A DNA stretch of 12,523 nt from Discostella pseudostelligera (GCA_036940085.1 JALLBK010000827.1:1-12523), one strand, 5' to 3'; numbered from the stretch's first letter, positions 1-8,224 are shown. Notes: generated by a model from the letters alone, not told the origin. Numbers and translations: made by a program.

Positions 1-305
1 GCCGCCATGGGAATATTCCCAAGCGTGCCGTCATCGTCATTCTCGTTCATAGAGTTCATGATTTCCAAATAGACCACCGAGAGAGAGGGTGGAGTTATAG
101 TTGGGGGGAAGAGCACAAAGCCAATGGACCACTGGGACCGATGATCGATGCAATGGATGGAATTGTTGGAATTATGGGCACGAACATTGCCCAATTGCCG
201 CGCGGCGCGGCAGCGGCAGCAAGCAACGAAGCTGAGCGAGAGGTGGCGGGAAAGCCTTCCAGACAAAGGCCAGACCGTCCTCGCGCCAATAATGTCGAGA
301 AGCAT
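1..305 (-). CDS. possible 5' end of a minus-strand gene leaving the window on the left
   Basis: On the minus strand one frame is open from a TGA at 324-326 down to base 1, about 100 codons, with ATGs at 303-305 and 57-59. The first part (about residues 1-80 from the upper ATG) is Arg/Cys/Ser/Leu-rich and looks more like untranslated sequence. From the ATG at 57-59 the product is Asn/Asp/Met-rich (it contains NENDDDG), which resembles the hydrophilic N-termini of the other proteins here. The more plausible start is therefore the lower ATG, leaving only about 20 residues in view. No domain can be recognised. If real, it would be transcribed divergently from the prolyl hydroxylase gene. An open frame of this length in GC-rich DNA can also occur by chance. 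Confidence 0.22.
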   Translation of the reverse strand, partial: MLLDIIGARTVWPLSGRLSRHLSLSFVACCRCRAARQLGNVRAHNSNNSIHCIDHRSQWSIGFVLFPPTITPPSLSVVYLEIMNSMNENDDDGTLGNIPMA

Positions 306-393
306 TTCTACTAAGGAATCAATTCAGACTCCATCTACGTAGCTTAATAGGGGGCTAATTTTGAATTTGAATTAAATTACTCCTCTAGAACCC

Positions 394-430
394 ATTCAAA
401 CGCGAGAAAATCAAATTCAAATGCGAGAAA
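394..430. repeat. 16-bp direct repeat, two copies 21 bp apart
   Basis: Copies at 394-409 and 415-430 differ only at C402/T422 (GCG versus TGCG context) and share the core GCGAGAAA. They lie about 125-160 bp upstream of the ATG at 556. Confidence 0.6.
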
Positions 431-469
431 CTGATGATGGCCAGGCAGGTCATCGCGCGCCAAAAAGAA

Positions 470-489
470 TGGACACAAATTGGACACAA
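470..489. repeat. tandem 9-bp repeat TGGACACAA
   Basis: Two identical TGGACACAA copies, at 470-478 and 481-489, are separated by AT. The period is 11 bp, about one helical turn, 66-86 bp upstream of the prolyl hydroxylase ATG. Confidence 0.5.
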
Positions 490-555
490 CCACCATAACG
501 GTCGTCACCAAAAAGATCACCAAGCAAAAAATATCCCCCTTCTCCTTCATCGACC

Positions 556-3312
556 ATGCTCATCAATTCATTCAATAAAAATGCAACGACAATGATGGAC
601 GACAATCCCCACCCTATCATGGACGACGACGTCGAGGAGGAGGAGGAGGAGGATAGCCAAGGATCTACAAGCTCAGTCGACCATTCTGATTCGGACAGCT
701 ACGACGACGACGATGATGATGACAGAGGAAGCAGTCGCTATTCTGACGACGAGGTGTGTTCAGATAACGACCACGGCGACGACTACAACTACTCCAGCAC
801 CAGCAACGATCGCGAACGCATTTCGATGAGCAAGAGCAGAGAGAAAGATGCATTCTTAAAACAGCATCTCGTGGCAGTATTCGTGGCTATACTCGCGGCA
901 ATTATCACCCATGCTAATATTCATGGTGGATATGGTGCATGGAAAGATGCATTGCGGAAGGATTGGGAGGCATTCAAGATTATTTGGCCACTGGGTGGCA
1001 GTGGTGATGGTAGTAGAACAGTCAATGATGAATATGCATCATCACCGTCTACCGGTGCAGCATCTCCATATGCAGCTCCTTCCATGAATGGCATACCCAC
1101 CATGAAGCGTCGGCAATTATTGCAGCGTGATATCGTCAGGTCAGCGGACAACAACCAGGGGGATAGTGCTAGTGCTCGAGGAAGTGGAGGACATGCACAC
1201 GCTAAGAACTTTCGTCGTACACGCAGTCTATCCTTCTGTCCTTTGCATGAGGACACCACCGCCGCTGTTGTTGCTTTGGACTCGAAATCATCCTCTTCGT
1301 CGTCTTCCAATTCCAACAATAGTCACAATCTCGTTGAGATGGAATTTGTTCTCTCCCTAGAACCAAGTGTGCGAATACTCCATTCCTATTATCTTGCTGA
1401 TGCACTCGGTGTCGATTCCAGTATGGTGTACAATTCCAAACAACGCAGTCTGGATTTGGGGAGTTACACATCTGAAAAAATTCTGAATGAAATCGACGAT
1501 CTCAACAACGTGAACAATAACATGGGGCTGACATTGGATCAAGTTCAGTCCATCCTACACTCCCATCTCCTTCCCAACAGCAACAGCAACAGTAACGACG
1601 GCAACAAGTCAGGGATTGTAGTATCACGTGAGCATGCATGTCTATTGCATCAATACACTCTCCACAAATCCTCGGGACGGTCTCTCCGTGGACGGACCAA
1701 AGTGTACGCTCGTCCACATATTTCCAATTTCTACCCATCTACTTCCTCCTCCCAAAAGTTACTACCGGCATCCTTAACCTTCACTGGATACGCTTCCAAA
1801 TTCATTAATCTATCGTTAAAACCACTCAATCTCTATTGGGATGGAGGGCGTATCTCCTCGGGACCGAATGCAGGGAAGATGCATACCGTTTTGGTGGGAA
1901 CTATTCCAAGTATGGAAAGTATGGGCACTTCTTCGTTCCCGGGACATTCGTTTTATGTCACCCCGACTTATGATAAGAGTCATGTTTTGCAACGTTGGAC
2001 CATTACCGAGGATGAACCGATATTGTACTATGATCCGCTAGAGGATATGTCCTCATTTGAACAAGATGAAGAACTTGACAAATGGAATGAACAGCAGCGA
2101 TATTATAGGGATGCATGGGCAGTTGATCGGAGTTTTGGACGAGATTATTTAGTCAAAACGGGTAGGGTGTGGTTGGCCAACTTCCCAATGCCGTATCTTC
2201 ACTACCATGGAAAAGAGGCTGACATTGGTAATGATGAAGTAGTGGGCAGTAGTAGTCTGGCTCGTTTGGACGACGTGGTTCAAGCAGCAGTGGAATTGCA
2301 ACATGGGCATAAGATACACATGTGGCAAGCCGATTACATTGGACAAGTGCACAATATTGCGACTTCGAACTTGTACTTCACTGCTCTTCCAGAAAGGTTA
2401 GCGCGATTGACCAAGGAGGATTATAGCCCTGATGTTGAGAAGGAACGCCGTTTGGAAATGATGGCATTCCAATCCACCAGTTGGAAGGGAAATCAGTCGA
2501 TCGGCGATAACGCCAGCACCACCATGCCACTAAGTCTCAAAGTTCTGAGTTGCGCTCCCCGCGTCTTGGAGGTGAAGAAGTTTCTCTCTTCAGTGGAAGT
2601 TCAACACTTGATCGATCTTGCATCTGGAATAAAAGGAGATGTTAGTATGGATCGATCCACTGTTTCGGCAAATAGCTACAATAAAGAGCCAAACAAACAG
2701 GGCCAACGATCCAAGTCCGATGCTCGGTCGTCGACCAATGGATGGATACACCGCGAGCAAGACGTCATCGTCGACACTATCTTTCGCCGTATTGCCGATC
2801 TACTGAACATTGACGAACAATTGATGAGGGATCAAGATTATTCCGACATTGAATATGAACAAGACGGATGGAGTCCGACGCATGATAGAATTGTTGAAGC
2901 TGTGCAATTGGTCCGTTACGGACCTGGAGCGGAGTACTCGGCTCACCATGACTTCACATACCCTTCGATAGAAAATCGCTATCAGCCCAAGCGGTTTGCT
3001 ACGGTGCTTTTGTATTTGACTGGCGAAGGTGACGTGGTCGAGAACGGGTTGCTTCTCTCCTCGGACAACAACAGTGACACCACGAAGGAAAATAATGGCC
3101 TCGTGGGTGGAGAAACTAACTTCCCTCGGGCAATTACCACTGATTTTCACGATGGAATCAAGGTGAAGTGTTTGGCAGGGAAAGCAGTTGTGTTCTACAA
3201 TGTGTTGCCCGATGGTAACATGGACGACTTGAGCCAGCATGCCGGTGGAAAAGTTGAAACTGGAGTGAAGTATTTGGCCAATGTATGGGTATGGGATCCC
3301 ATTGTGAACTGA
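556..3312 (+). CDS. membrane-anchored prolyl 4-hydroxylase (2OG-Fe(II) oxygenase) with a VHL-beta-like central segment
   Basis: Intronless, 918 residues. The C-terminal domain (about 690-918) is a prolyl 4-hydroxylase catalytic core, which hydroxylates peptidyl proline using Fe(II), O2 and 2-oxoglutarate. The iron ligands are visible as H797-x-D799 (in EYSAHHDFTYP) and H895, and the 2-oxoglutarate lysine is K905, ten residues after H895 as in animal P4H alpha subunits. An Asn/Ser-rich insert (about 830-860) lengthens the loop between the ligands. Residues 1-100 are very acidic (runs of Glu and Asp) and are followed by one hydrophobic span at about 105-122, suggesting a type II anchor with the catalytic part in the ER/Golgi lumen. 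Residues 416-466 resemble the VHL beta domain (see findings). The segment 470-650 is well ordered but unrecognised. The start at 556 is the first in-frame ATG; tandem ATGs at 592/595 are alternatives. The enzyme assignment is firm; the substrate is unknown. Confidence 0.9.
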   Translation: MLINSFNKNATTMMDDNPHPIMDDDVEEEEEEDSQGSTSSVDHSDSDSYDDDDDDDRGSSRYSDDEVCSDNDHGDDYNYSSTSNDRERISMSKSREKDAFLKQHLVAVFVAILAAIITHANIHGGYGAWKDALRKDWEAFKIIWPLGGSGDGSRTVNDEYASSPSTGAASPYAAPSMNGIPTMKRRQLLQRDIVRSADNNQGDSASARGSGGHAHAKNFRRTRSLSFCPLHEDTTAAVVALDSKSSSSSSSNSNNSHNLVEMEFVLSLEPSVRILHSYYLADALGVDSSMVYNSKQRSLDLGSYTSEKILNEIDDLNNVNNNMGLTLDQVQSILHSHLLPNSNSNSNDGNKSGIVVSREHACLLHQYTLHKSSGRSLRGRTKVYARPHISNFYPSTSSSQKLLPASLTFTGYASKFINLSLKPLNLYWDGGRISSGPNAGKMHTVLVGTIPSMESMGTSSFPGHSFYVTPTYDKSHVLQRWTITEDEPILYYDPLEDMSSFEQDEELDKWNEQQRYYRDAWAVDRSFGRDYLVKTGRVWLANFPMPYLHYHGKEADIGNDEVVGSSSLARLDDVVQAAVELQHGHKIHMWQADYIGQVHNIATSNLYFTALPERLARLTKEDYSPDVEKERRLEMMAFQSTSWKGNQSIGDNASTTMPLSLKVLSCAPRVLEVKKFLSSVEVQHLIDLASGIKGDVSMDRSTVSANSYNKEPNKQGQRSKSDARSSTNGWIHREQDVIVDTIFRRIADLLNIDEQLMRDQDYSDIEYEQDGWSPTHDRIVEAVQLVRYGPGAEYSAHHDFTYPSIENRYQPKRFATVLLYLTGEGDVVENGLLLSSDNNSDTTKENNGLVGGETNFPRAITTDFHDGIKVKCLAGKAVVFYNVLPDGNMDDLSQHAGGKVETGVKYLANVWVWDPIVN

Positions 3313-3342
3313 ATCATTCCTCTTCACAAGATTATATTTATG

Positions 3343-3348
3343 TTTATT
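3343..3348 (-). terminator. possible AATAAA polyadenylation signal
   Basis: The minus strand reads AATAAA about 80 bases beyond the stop codon of the CoA-disulfide-reductase-like gene, inside the 116-bp space between two convergent genes. If used, the two transcripts would overlap at their 3' ends. Microalgae do not strictly need this hexamer. Confidence 0.25.
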
Positions 3349-3428
3349 TAATTTGTGCAACAATTAATGCCTGATTAAACCTCAAGCGTCACCTCGTTTT
3401 ATGCTGGGCACTTTGCTGATGAGCCACT

Positions 3429-5599
3429 CTAGATTAGATCACGAACTTTTGAGTACGTCTTCCAAGCCCCCGATAGGTTCTGCACCCTCTCAAACTTCCC
3501 AAGTTGTTTCAATATTCTGGTAGCGTAGTATGCACGCTGTCCAGATGCACACGAAACAATGATTCGGTTTGCATCAGGTGGGATTTCATCCAACCTTGCC
3601 CGAAGATCATCCAATGGAATATTGATCGCACCTTCAATCAAAGCTCCATCGTTCACAACTTCTGATACGTTCCTAACGTCCAGGATAACAACGCCAGGAA
3701 GGGATGCAACATGATTCAACTCCTTCCAATCGATTTGTTCCACAAGTCCATCCATAATGTTCATTGCCGTCATACCGGCGAGGTTGATAGGATCCTTTGC
3801 ACTGCCAACTGGAGGAGCATAACATAGCTCAAGGTCTGCCAAGTCTTCCACCGTCAAGCCACCCTGCATCGCTGTTGAAACAACATCAATCCTCTTCTCA
3901 ACACCGGCTTCACCGACAGCTTGGGCGCCTAAGATTGCACCTGTTTTAGGATTGAAGATCAGCTTGAAATTAATACTCTTGGCCCCAGGGAAGTAGCTCG
4001 CGTGCGACCCAGGATGAACATGAACTGACTGGTGGGGAATACCCAGTGATGATAGCATCTTCTCATTCATTCCAACAGCTGCAGCCATTAATTCAAACAC
4101 TCGAACAACTGATGCAGCATAAGTTCCCTTAAATTTTCGATTCATACCGTAGATATTGTCAGCTATCATTCGACCTTGGCGATTAGCTGGCCCCGCTAAT
4201 GGAACAGCCCACTTCTCCGTGCCGCCAACTATCGGATTTCGAACCTCAATGGCGTCACCTGCTGCCCAGATGAACGGCTTGTTGGTGTGCAGAAACTCAT
4301 CGACAACAATATGGCCGCGCCCTGTGCATTCAATACCAGCCTCACGCACTACTTTCGTATCTGGACGCACACCCATCCCAAGAATCGTAATCTGAGCTGG
4401 TGGAAGTGTCCTTCCGGACCTAAGCTTGACAACAGTGCTTGGATCATTCTTATCGTCGTTGTTGTTTGCTAAGAATTCTTGGATGCCATCACCGGTCACA
4501 ACAGTCACGCCTCTCCGAATTAATGCTTCTTCAATGATTACTGCCATCTCAACATCAAGTGGGCCAAGGACTTGAGGAAGCATTTCGACAACCGTCACTT
4601 TCAGGCCACGATGCATCAATTGCTCCACCATCTCCAATCCAACAAATCCTGCTCCTGCAACAACGGCATGCATATTCGAGTGCCATAATCCGTTTGCTCC
4701 ATTCTCATACTTTGAGCAAGTATCGCATTTGGTAGAAATGTTGGAAATCCACGAAACAATTGCATCCATATCTTGGAGGTTCCTGAGAACAAACAACCCG
4801 TCACGATTAATACCCGGGATGGGAGGTTTGAGTGGCTCCGAGCCAACAGCGATAATCAGCTGATCATAATTGGACGTAAATTCAGAGTTTGCTTGGGTTT
4901 CGTCGATAGCAGTGATAGTCTTATTGTCTGGATTAATGTTGATGACACGAGTATTGACTCTCACTATGAATAAATCGCAAGCACGAACGATAAGCAGTAA
5001 GAATTCATTCTTCACTGCACGGGTATCAAAGGGTTTGTACATCAAACTAACCATCAATGTTGAATCTGCGCCTTAGACTTGCTGGTGTCTGAACTGCCAT
5101 CTGTGAACGAACGTTAATTGGAATAGAGGTGTCAGGTATCAGTCGATCCACAAAACTCAAATAATAAGTGACGTGCGCTTGGGTCACCAAATAGCCACAC
5201 ACCTGATTTCGGTCAGTTATTTCGCCACCAATAAAATAGGGCATCCCGCATGAAGCAAAAGATACATCGGGCTAGAAGAGTGCGGTGAGAATAGTGGCAG
5301 ACATGACGATATGAGAACACAGAAAACAGCGAACTTGAAATGAATGATAACCGGTGAACTTACCCCAGACTAATGAGTGCGAATGGAACAAAGAAATGAT
5401 GGATAGCAGATACGTAAGTTGATCGAGTTACTTCATTCAAAACAAAAACTAGATCATCATCGCCTACCTGCAGCAATAATATTTCTGCGGATTCATCTAG
5501 GCGCCTCGCCCGAGTGGCACAGCTAGCTCCTCCAGCAACACCGCCAACGATAACGAGCTTCTGGCCCTTCTGTGATCCGTTCCTATCTGGGTTGGTCAT
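3429..5599 (-). CDS. CoA-disulfide-reductase-like FAD/NAD(P) flavoprotein with C-terminal rhodanese domain (CoADR-Rhd type), five exons
   Basis: Proposed exons (minus strand): 5599-5468, 5369-5364 (6 nt), 5271-5203, 5100-5052, 4963-3429. All introns are GT-AG (98, 92, 102 and 88 bp), and together they give 596 residues. The N-terminal FAD Rossmann motif is VIVGGVAGGAS (17-27). SFASCG places the single redox cysteine at C54, the hallmark of CoA-disulfide reductases, which form a mixed disulfide with CoA rather than using a CxxC pair. A second nucleotide-binding motif, GAGFVG, is at 189-194 and the FAD-contacting GD at 321-322. Tyr409 and Tyr467 are 58 apart, matching the spacing of the catalytic tyrosines in the staphylococcal enzyme. 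Residues about 505-592 are a rhodanese domain with C557 in SCASGQR. It probably reduces CoA disulfide, persulfide or polysulfide with NAD(P)H. No targeting peptide is obvious, so it may be cytosolic. An insert with CDTC precedes the second Rossmann motif. Substrate and NADH/NADPH preference are not decidable here. Confidence 0.88.
5101..5202 (-). other. intron 3 of the CoADR-like gene, length divisible by three and free of stops
   Basis: Donor GTGTGT, acceptor TTCACAG, 102 bp. Removing it joins ITDRNQ to MAVQTP, which fits the family; the intron itself reads as 34 residues in frame without a stop. Confidence 0.7.
5364..5369 (-). other. 6-nt microexon (TCTGGG, Ser-Gly) of the CoADR-like gene
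   Basis: On the minus strand, ATTAG precedes TCTGGG, which is followed by the near-perfect donor GTAAGT. Inclusion gives LLLQ-SG-PDVSFASCG, restoring the Gly-Pro and the spacing expected just before the active-site SFxxCG motif. Without it exon 1 joins directly to PDVSF, still in frame but two residues short. No other in-frame splice in this interval supplies the missing residues. Confidence 0.75.
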
Positions 5600-5675
5600 G
5601 ATCTTAATCCTCTCTTCTGCTGTTGCTTTTTATGTGTGACGAGGCCATGAAAGGTGAGCTGAGAGGCAAAAGATC

Positions 5676-5704
5676 GGGTTTGCGGGTTTGCGCTCGGGTT
5701 TGCG
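5676..5704. repeat. three copies of GGGTTTGCG
   Basis: Exact copies start at 5676, 5684 and 5696. The first two share one base. On the minus strand they read CGCAAACCC, 77-105 bp upstream of the CoADR-like start codon. Confidence 0.6.
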
Positions 5705-5772
5705 CTTTGGAGTTCTCTTCGTTCATCGTCATCGCTGGCGAGAGAAGATGGAGAGCGAATCTTTTGTCTGAA

Positions 5773-5823
5773 TTCCACGTGGAAAGCTGGTTAGTCAAAG
5801 TGTCGAATTTGACTTCCACGTGG
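5773..5823. promoter_or_regulatory. pair of CACGTG (G-box/E-box) elements
   Basis: TTCCACGTGG occurs at 5773-5782 and 5814-5823, starts 41 bp apart. The first copy extends to the 12-bp palindrome TTCCACGTGGAA. CACGTG is the classical core bound by bHLH and bZIP regulators; which factor would bind here is unknown. Confidence 0.45.
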
Positions 5824-5971
5824 CCGCTCATCATCACCCATGGCGGCCGTCGCAGCGATGGCAGATGCATGGTGTGCCATGTTCTATGAGTTAATTCCAA
5901 ATCCGCCAAGGCTCAGGGTTGCTGCCACTATGCTCCTCTACTTCCAGCCTCTACCTTGTCAGTTTCATTTC

Positions 5972-8224
5972 TCATGACTTCTTCTCTAAGGTGCCATCCT
6001 CGGCGCAGTCGAGATACCTTGCAAGATAGGTCGTCATCATACCCTTGCCCTTAATGTTTCTCATTCCACAACAAGTAAAGTCGAAGATATTTGTCATGTT
6101 CCCAACCGACTCGTACATATCAGAGGAAAGGTGAATTAGGCCTGGAACGCCATTCGATTCCATTCTGCTTGCAATCTAATATTGCATTGATGCAAGGTTG
6201 CATGGGATAGTAATGATGAAAAGTGAGAGAAAAGCAGAACGGAACAACAAACAATAGATGTATGATGACTCACATTGACTGTGTCCCCCCAAACATCATA
6301 GGCAAACCGTTTCAAGCCCAATACGCCCGCCACAACCGGACCAGTATGTGTCCCCACCCTCAGTTCGAACGATAGGCCATACTTCTTATTCACATCCCGC
6401 AGTGCCTTGAACATGTCTACAGCAAATAGCATGATATTCGTAGCCTCTGGTTTCTGACTTTGATACTCCGCCGACTGGGAATACGATTGGAGTGAAAGCC
6501 TCTCGCCATGATTCAGACCTCCCACCACCATGTAGGCATCGCCGATGGTCTTAATCTTCTCAAGTCCATGTTTGTACGCTAACTCATCAAACTCTTGGAA
6601 TATATCCCGAAGAAACAGTCCAATTAGAAAGTTGGGATGCAATTCCGTCGATGCCTTCGTAAATCCAACGAGGTCGGCAAAGAGAATGGTAACATCGGGG
6701 ACATGATCGACGATTGGTAATTCCCCCTGTTNTAAATCCAACGAGGTCGGCAAAGAGAATGGTAACATCGGGGACATGATCGACGATTGGTAACTCCCCC
6801 TGTTTTATCCTCTTTACGATGGATCGCGGGAGGATGTTTGTTAGTACATCTTCCGACTTGGTGTATTCCTTCTCTAGCTCACGCGCGAAGAGGAATACCG
6901 CGGCAAAGATGACACATTTGACGCCAATGATGTTCATTAGGAAATATAGGTGTTGGACTCTGCCGACGGAGGAGGTGGACGTCGATGACGACGAATTTGT
7001 ACCACTTCCTCTACCATCCAAATACACACCAGCATTTGTAAAAACTTGATTCATTGCAGGAAAACCCAATTCCTCTTCTCCATAATCAATGCTCAATAGC
7101 ACGACGCTAATACCCAAGTACAACGAAAAGTATCGAAGACTCTCGGCGGAATTACGAAAGAATGCCGCACCCATGGGACAAAGGAAACTCCAGAGCATAA
7201 CGCCACCTGACTTTTCGACACCCCCCAAGGCCACATGTACGGCAAATGGGAGTAGTAGTATCATTACAAGTTGAGCGGTGGCCAAGTAATCATAATATCC
7301 AATCTCCGCACTAACTCCTCCACCCCTTGCAAATGTTGCAATGGTATTTAAAGTTGAGGGAATTGTTCTTGCTCCCCCACCCAAAATGCAAATGGCCAAT
7401 ATCAAGCTCAAAACAATACTGTAAATGGCGGGCATCAATGCAGCCAAATATTCCCCCAATGCCACATACATTAGTGACCAAATAGTACCCGCTCCCACCG
7501 TCATGGTGGAAATAATAATAAATGCACTTCGATGGATTAATTCTTTCTGGGAGGTGTCAGGTGGAGAAACTTTGGCGGCCAATCCAATCCAGACATTCTG
7601 ATTGTCATAGTATAAAAGCCGCTCTTCGGGGTGGATAGGATTTAATCGATCTAGTGATAGGAATTGTTGCAGTGCCAGGGCATTGTGTTTAATTTCGAAT
7701 GATTCTCGAGTGGATACAACCTTCCGTATGGAAGAGTCAGAGGAAAGTGACGTTGTCGAACTTGTCGTTGCAGGAGGTGATGAGAATGGCCGGTCTTGAT
7801 TCTGTGGTTGCTGTGATTGTGGCAGTATTAATGCAGAGGATGAGTTGTTATTGTTCGTTGCCGATCTCTCCTCGGGCATAGTATGTCGACGAGCTGCCGT
7901 CGCCGCCGCCGACGTTGGGATAGGACGATATCGCAACCCCTCTTCACCCTCACCGACGCCGTCCACTGTCGTCCGTCTCCGCAGGTGCAGGCGTCGCCCA
8001 ACACTAGCACTAGTGCACTTGGCCGATGATGTCATCAATAATTTGGTCTTCTTTTTCCATCCCTTTCTCGAGGCGCAATTCTCCAGTAATCGGTCCATGC
8101 AATCGCCGCCGCCGTCATTTTTTCTATCGTCGGCCATTCTTTGCTGCAACTGTCCTCGGTGCACCTTTCCCATTGGCATCGGCAAAGGTTGTTTCAGGTT
8201 GTTTGTTGTTGCGAAATGCGACAT
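5972..8224 (-). CDS. six-span membrane adenylyl cyclase (class III, single catalytic domain); frame interrupted by an assembly duplication
   Basis: Exons are 8224-6274 and 6175-5972, with a 98-bp GTGAGT...TTAG intron. When the 73 duplicated bases around N6732 are ignored, the product is 693 residues. Residues 1-230 are hydrophilic and Ser/Asn/Arg-rich. About six hydrophobic spans follow at roughly 233-257, 260-283, 311-334, 341-356, 363-381 and 425-449. A short linker (SEDVLTNILP...IKQGE) leads to the cyclase domain (about 486-690). Metal aspartates are D493 (FADLVGFT) and D538 (IGDAYM). The purine-selecting pair is K534 (KIKTIG) and D619 (YDVWG), as in adenylyl rather than guanylyl cyclases, which have Glu/Cys. 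Transition-state residues N626 and R630 are present across the splice site (TVN|IASR). The enzyme should make cAMP from ATP at a membrane, probably as a homodimer since only one catalytic domain is present. An in-frame TAA just upstream supports the start at 8224. Confidence 0.9.
6660..6804. other. assembly scar: 72-bp direct duplicate around a single N
   Basis: Bases 6660-6731 and 6733-6804 are the same 72-bp sequence with one difference (T6721 versus C6794), separated by N at 6732. The difference is synonymous (GAA/GAG for the Glu in QGEL). The extra 73 bases shift the cyclase frame exactly at the metal-binding FADLVGF motif. This is what two unmerged, overlapping contig ends, possibly of different alleles, would leave. 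Confidence 0.9.

Larger units (their letters stand above)
306..555. promoter_or_regulatory. upstream region of the prolyl 4-hydroxylase gene with two sets of short direct repeats
   Basis: This A/T-rich stretch contains no convincing gene. It holds a 16-bp direct repeat with one mismatch, ATTCAAACGCGAGAAA (394-409) and ATTCAAATGCGAGAAA (415-430), with starts exactly 21 bp apart (about two helical turns). It also has a tandem TGGACACAA at 470-478 and 481-489, 11 bp apart. Such phased repeats could be protein-binding sites in the promoter. No TATA box is obvious and the transcription start cannot be placed. Confidence 0.35.
5600..5971. promoter_or_regulatory. upstream region of the CoADR-like gene and 3' flank of the adenylyl cyclase gene
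   Basis: No convincing gene lies here. Two CACGTG (G-box/E-box) elements stand in the contexts TTCCACGTGGAA (5773-5784, a perfect 12-bp palindrome) and TTCCACGTGG (5814-5823). Three copies of GGGTTTGCG follow at 5676-5684, 5684-5692 and 5696-5704. All lie within about 225 bp of the CoADR-like ATG at 5599, so they are candidate promoter elements for that gene. Confidence 0.45.

Noticed and set aside
921..1319. 132-codon minus-strand open frame
   Set aside because: Antisense to the N-terminal half of the prolyl hydroxylase frame, with no recognisable protein features.
2800..3363. 187-codon minus-strand open frame
   Set aside because: It lies opposite the catalytic domain of the prolyl hydroxylase, whose plus-strand motifs are unmistakable; the antisense product shows no domain.
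5604..5909. 101-codon minus-strand open frame just upstream of the CoADR-like gene
   Set aside because: It ends in a TAA just before the CoADR-like ATG in a different frame, and its composition reflects the GGGTTTGCG repeats and G-boxes. It is more likely promoter/leader sequence.
6136..8224. Two overlapping cyclase genes, or a cyclase pseudogene
   Set aside because: The two frames overlap only through the 72-bp duplicate around N6732; collapsing it gives one intact cyclase.
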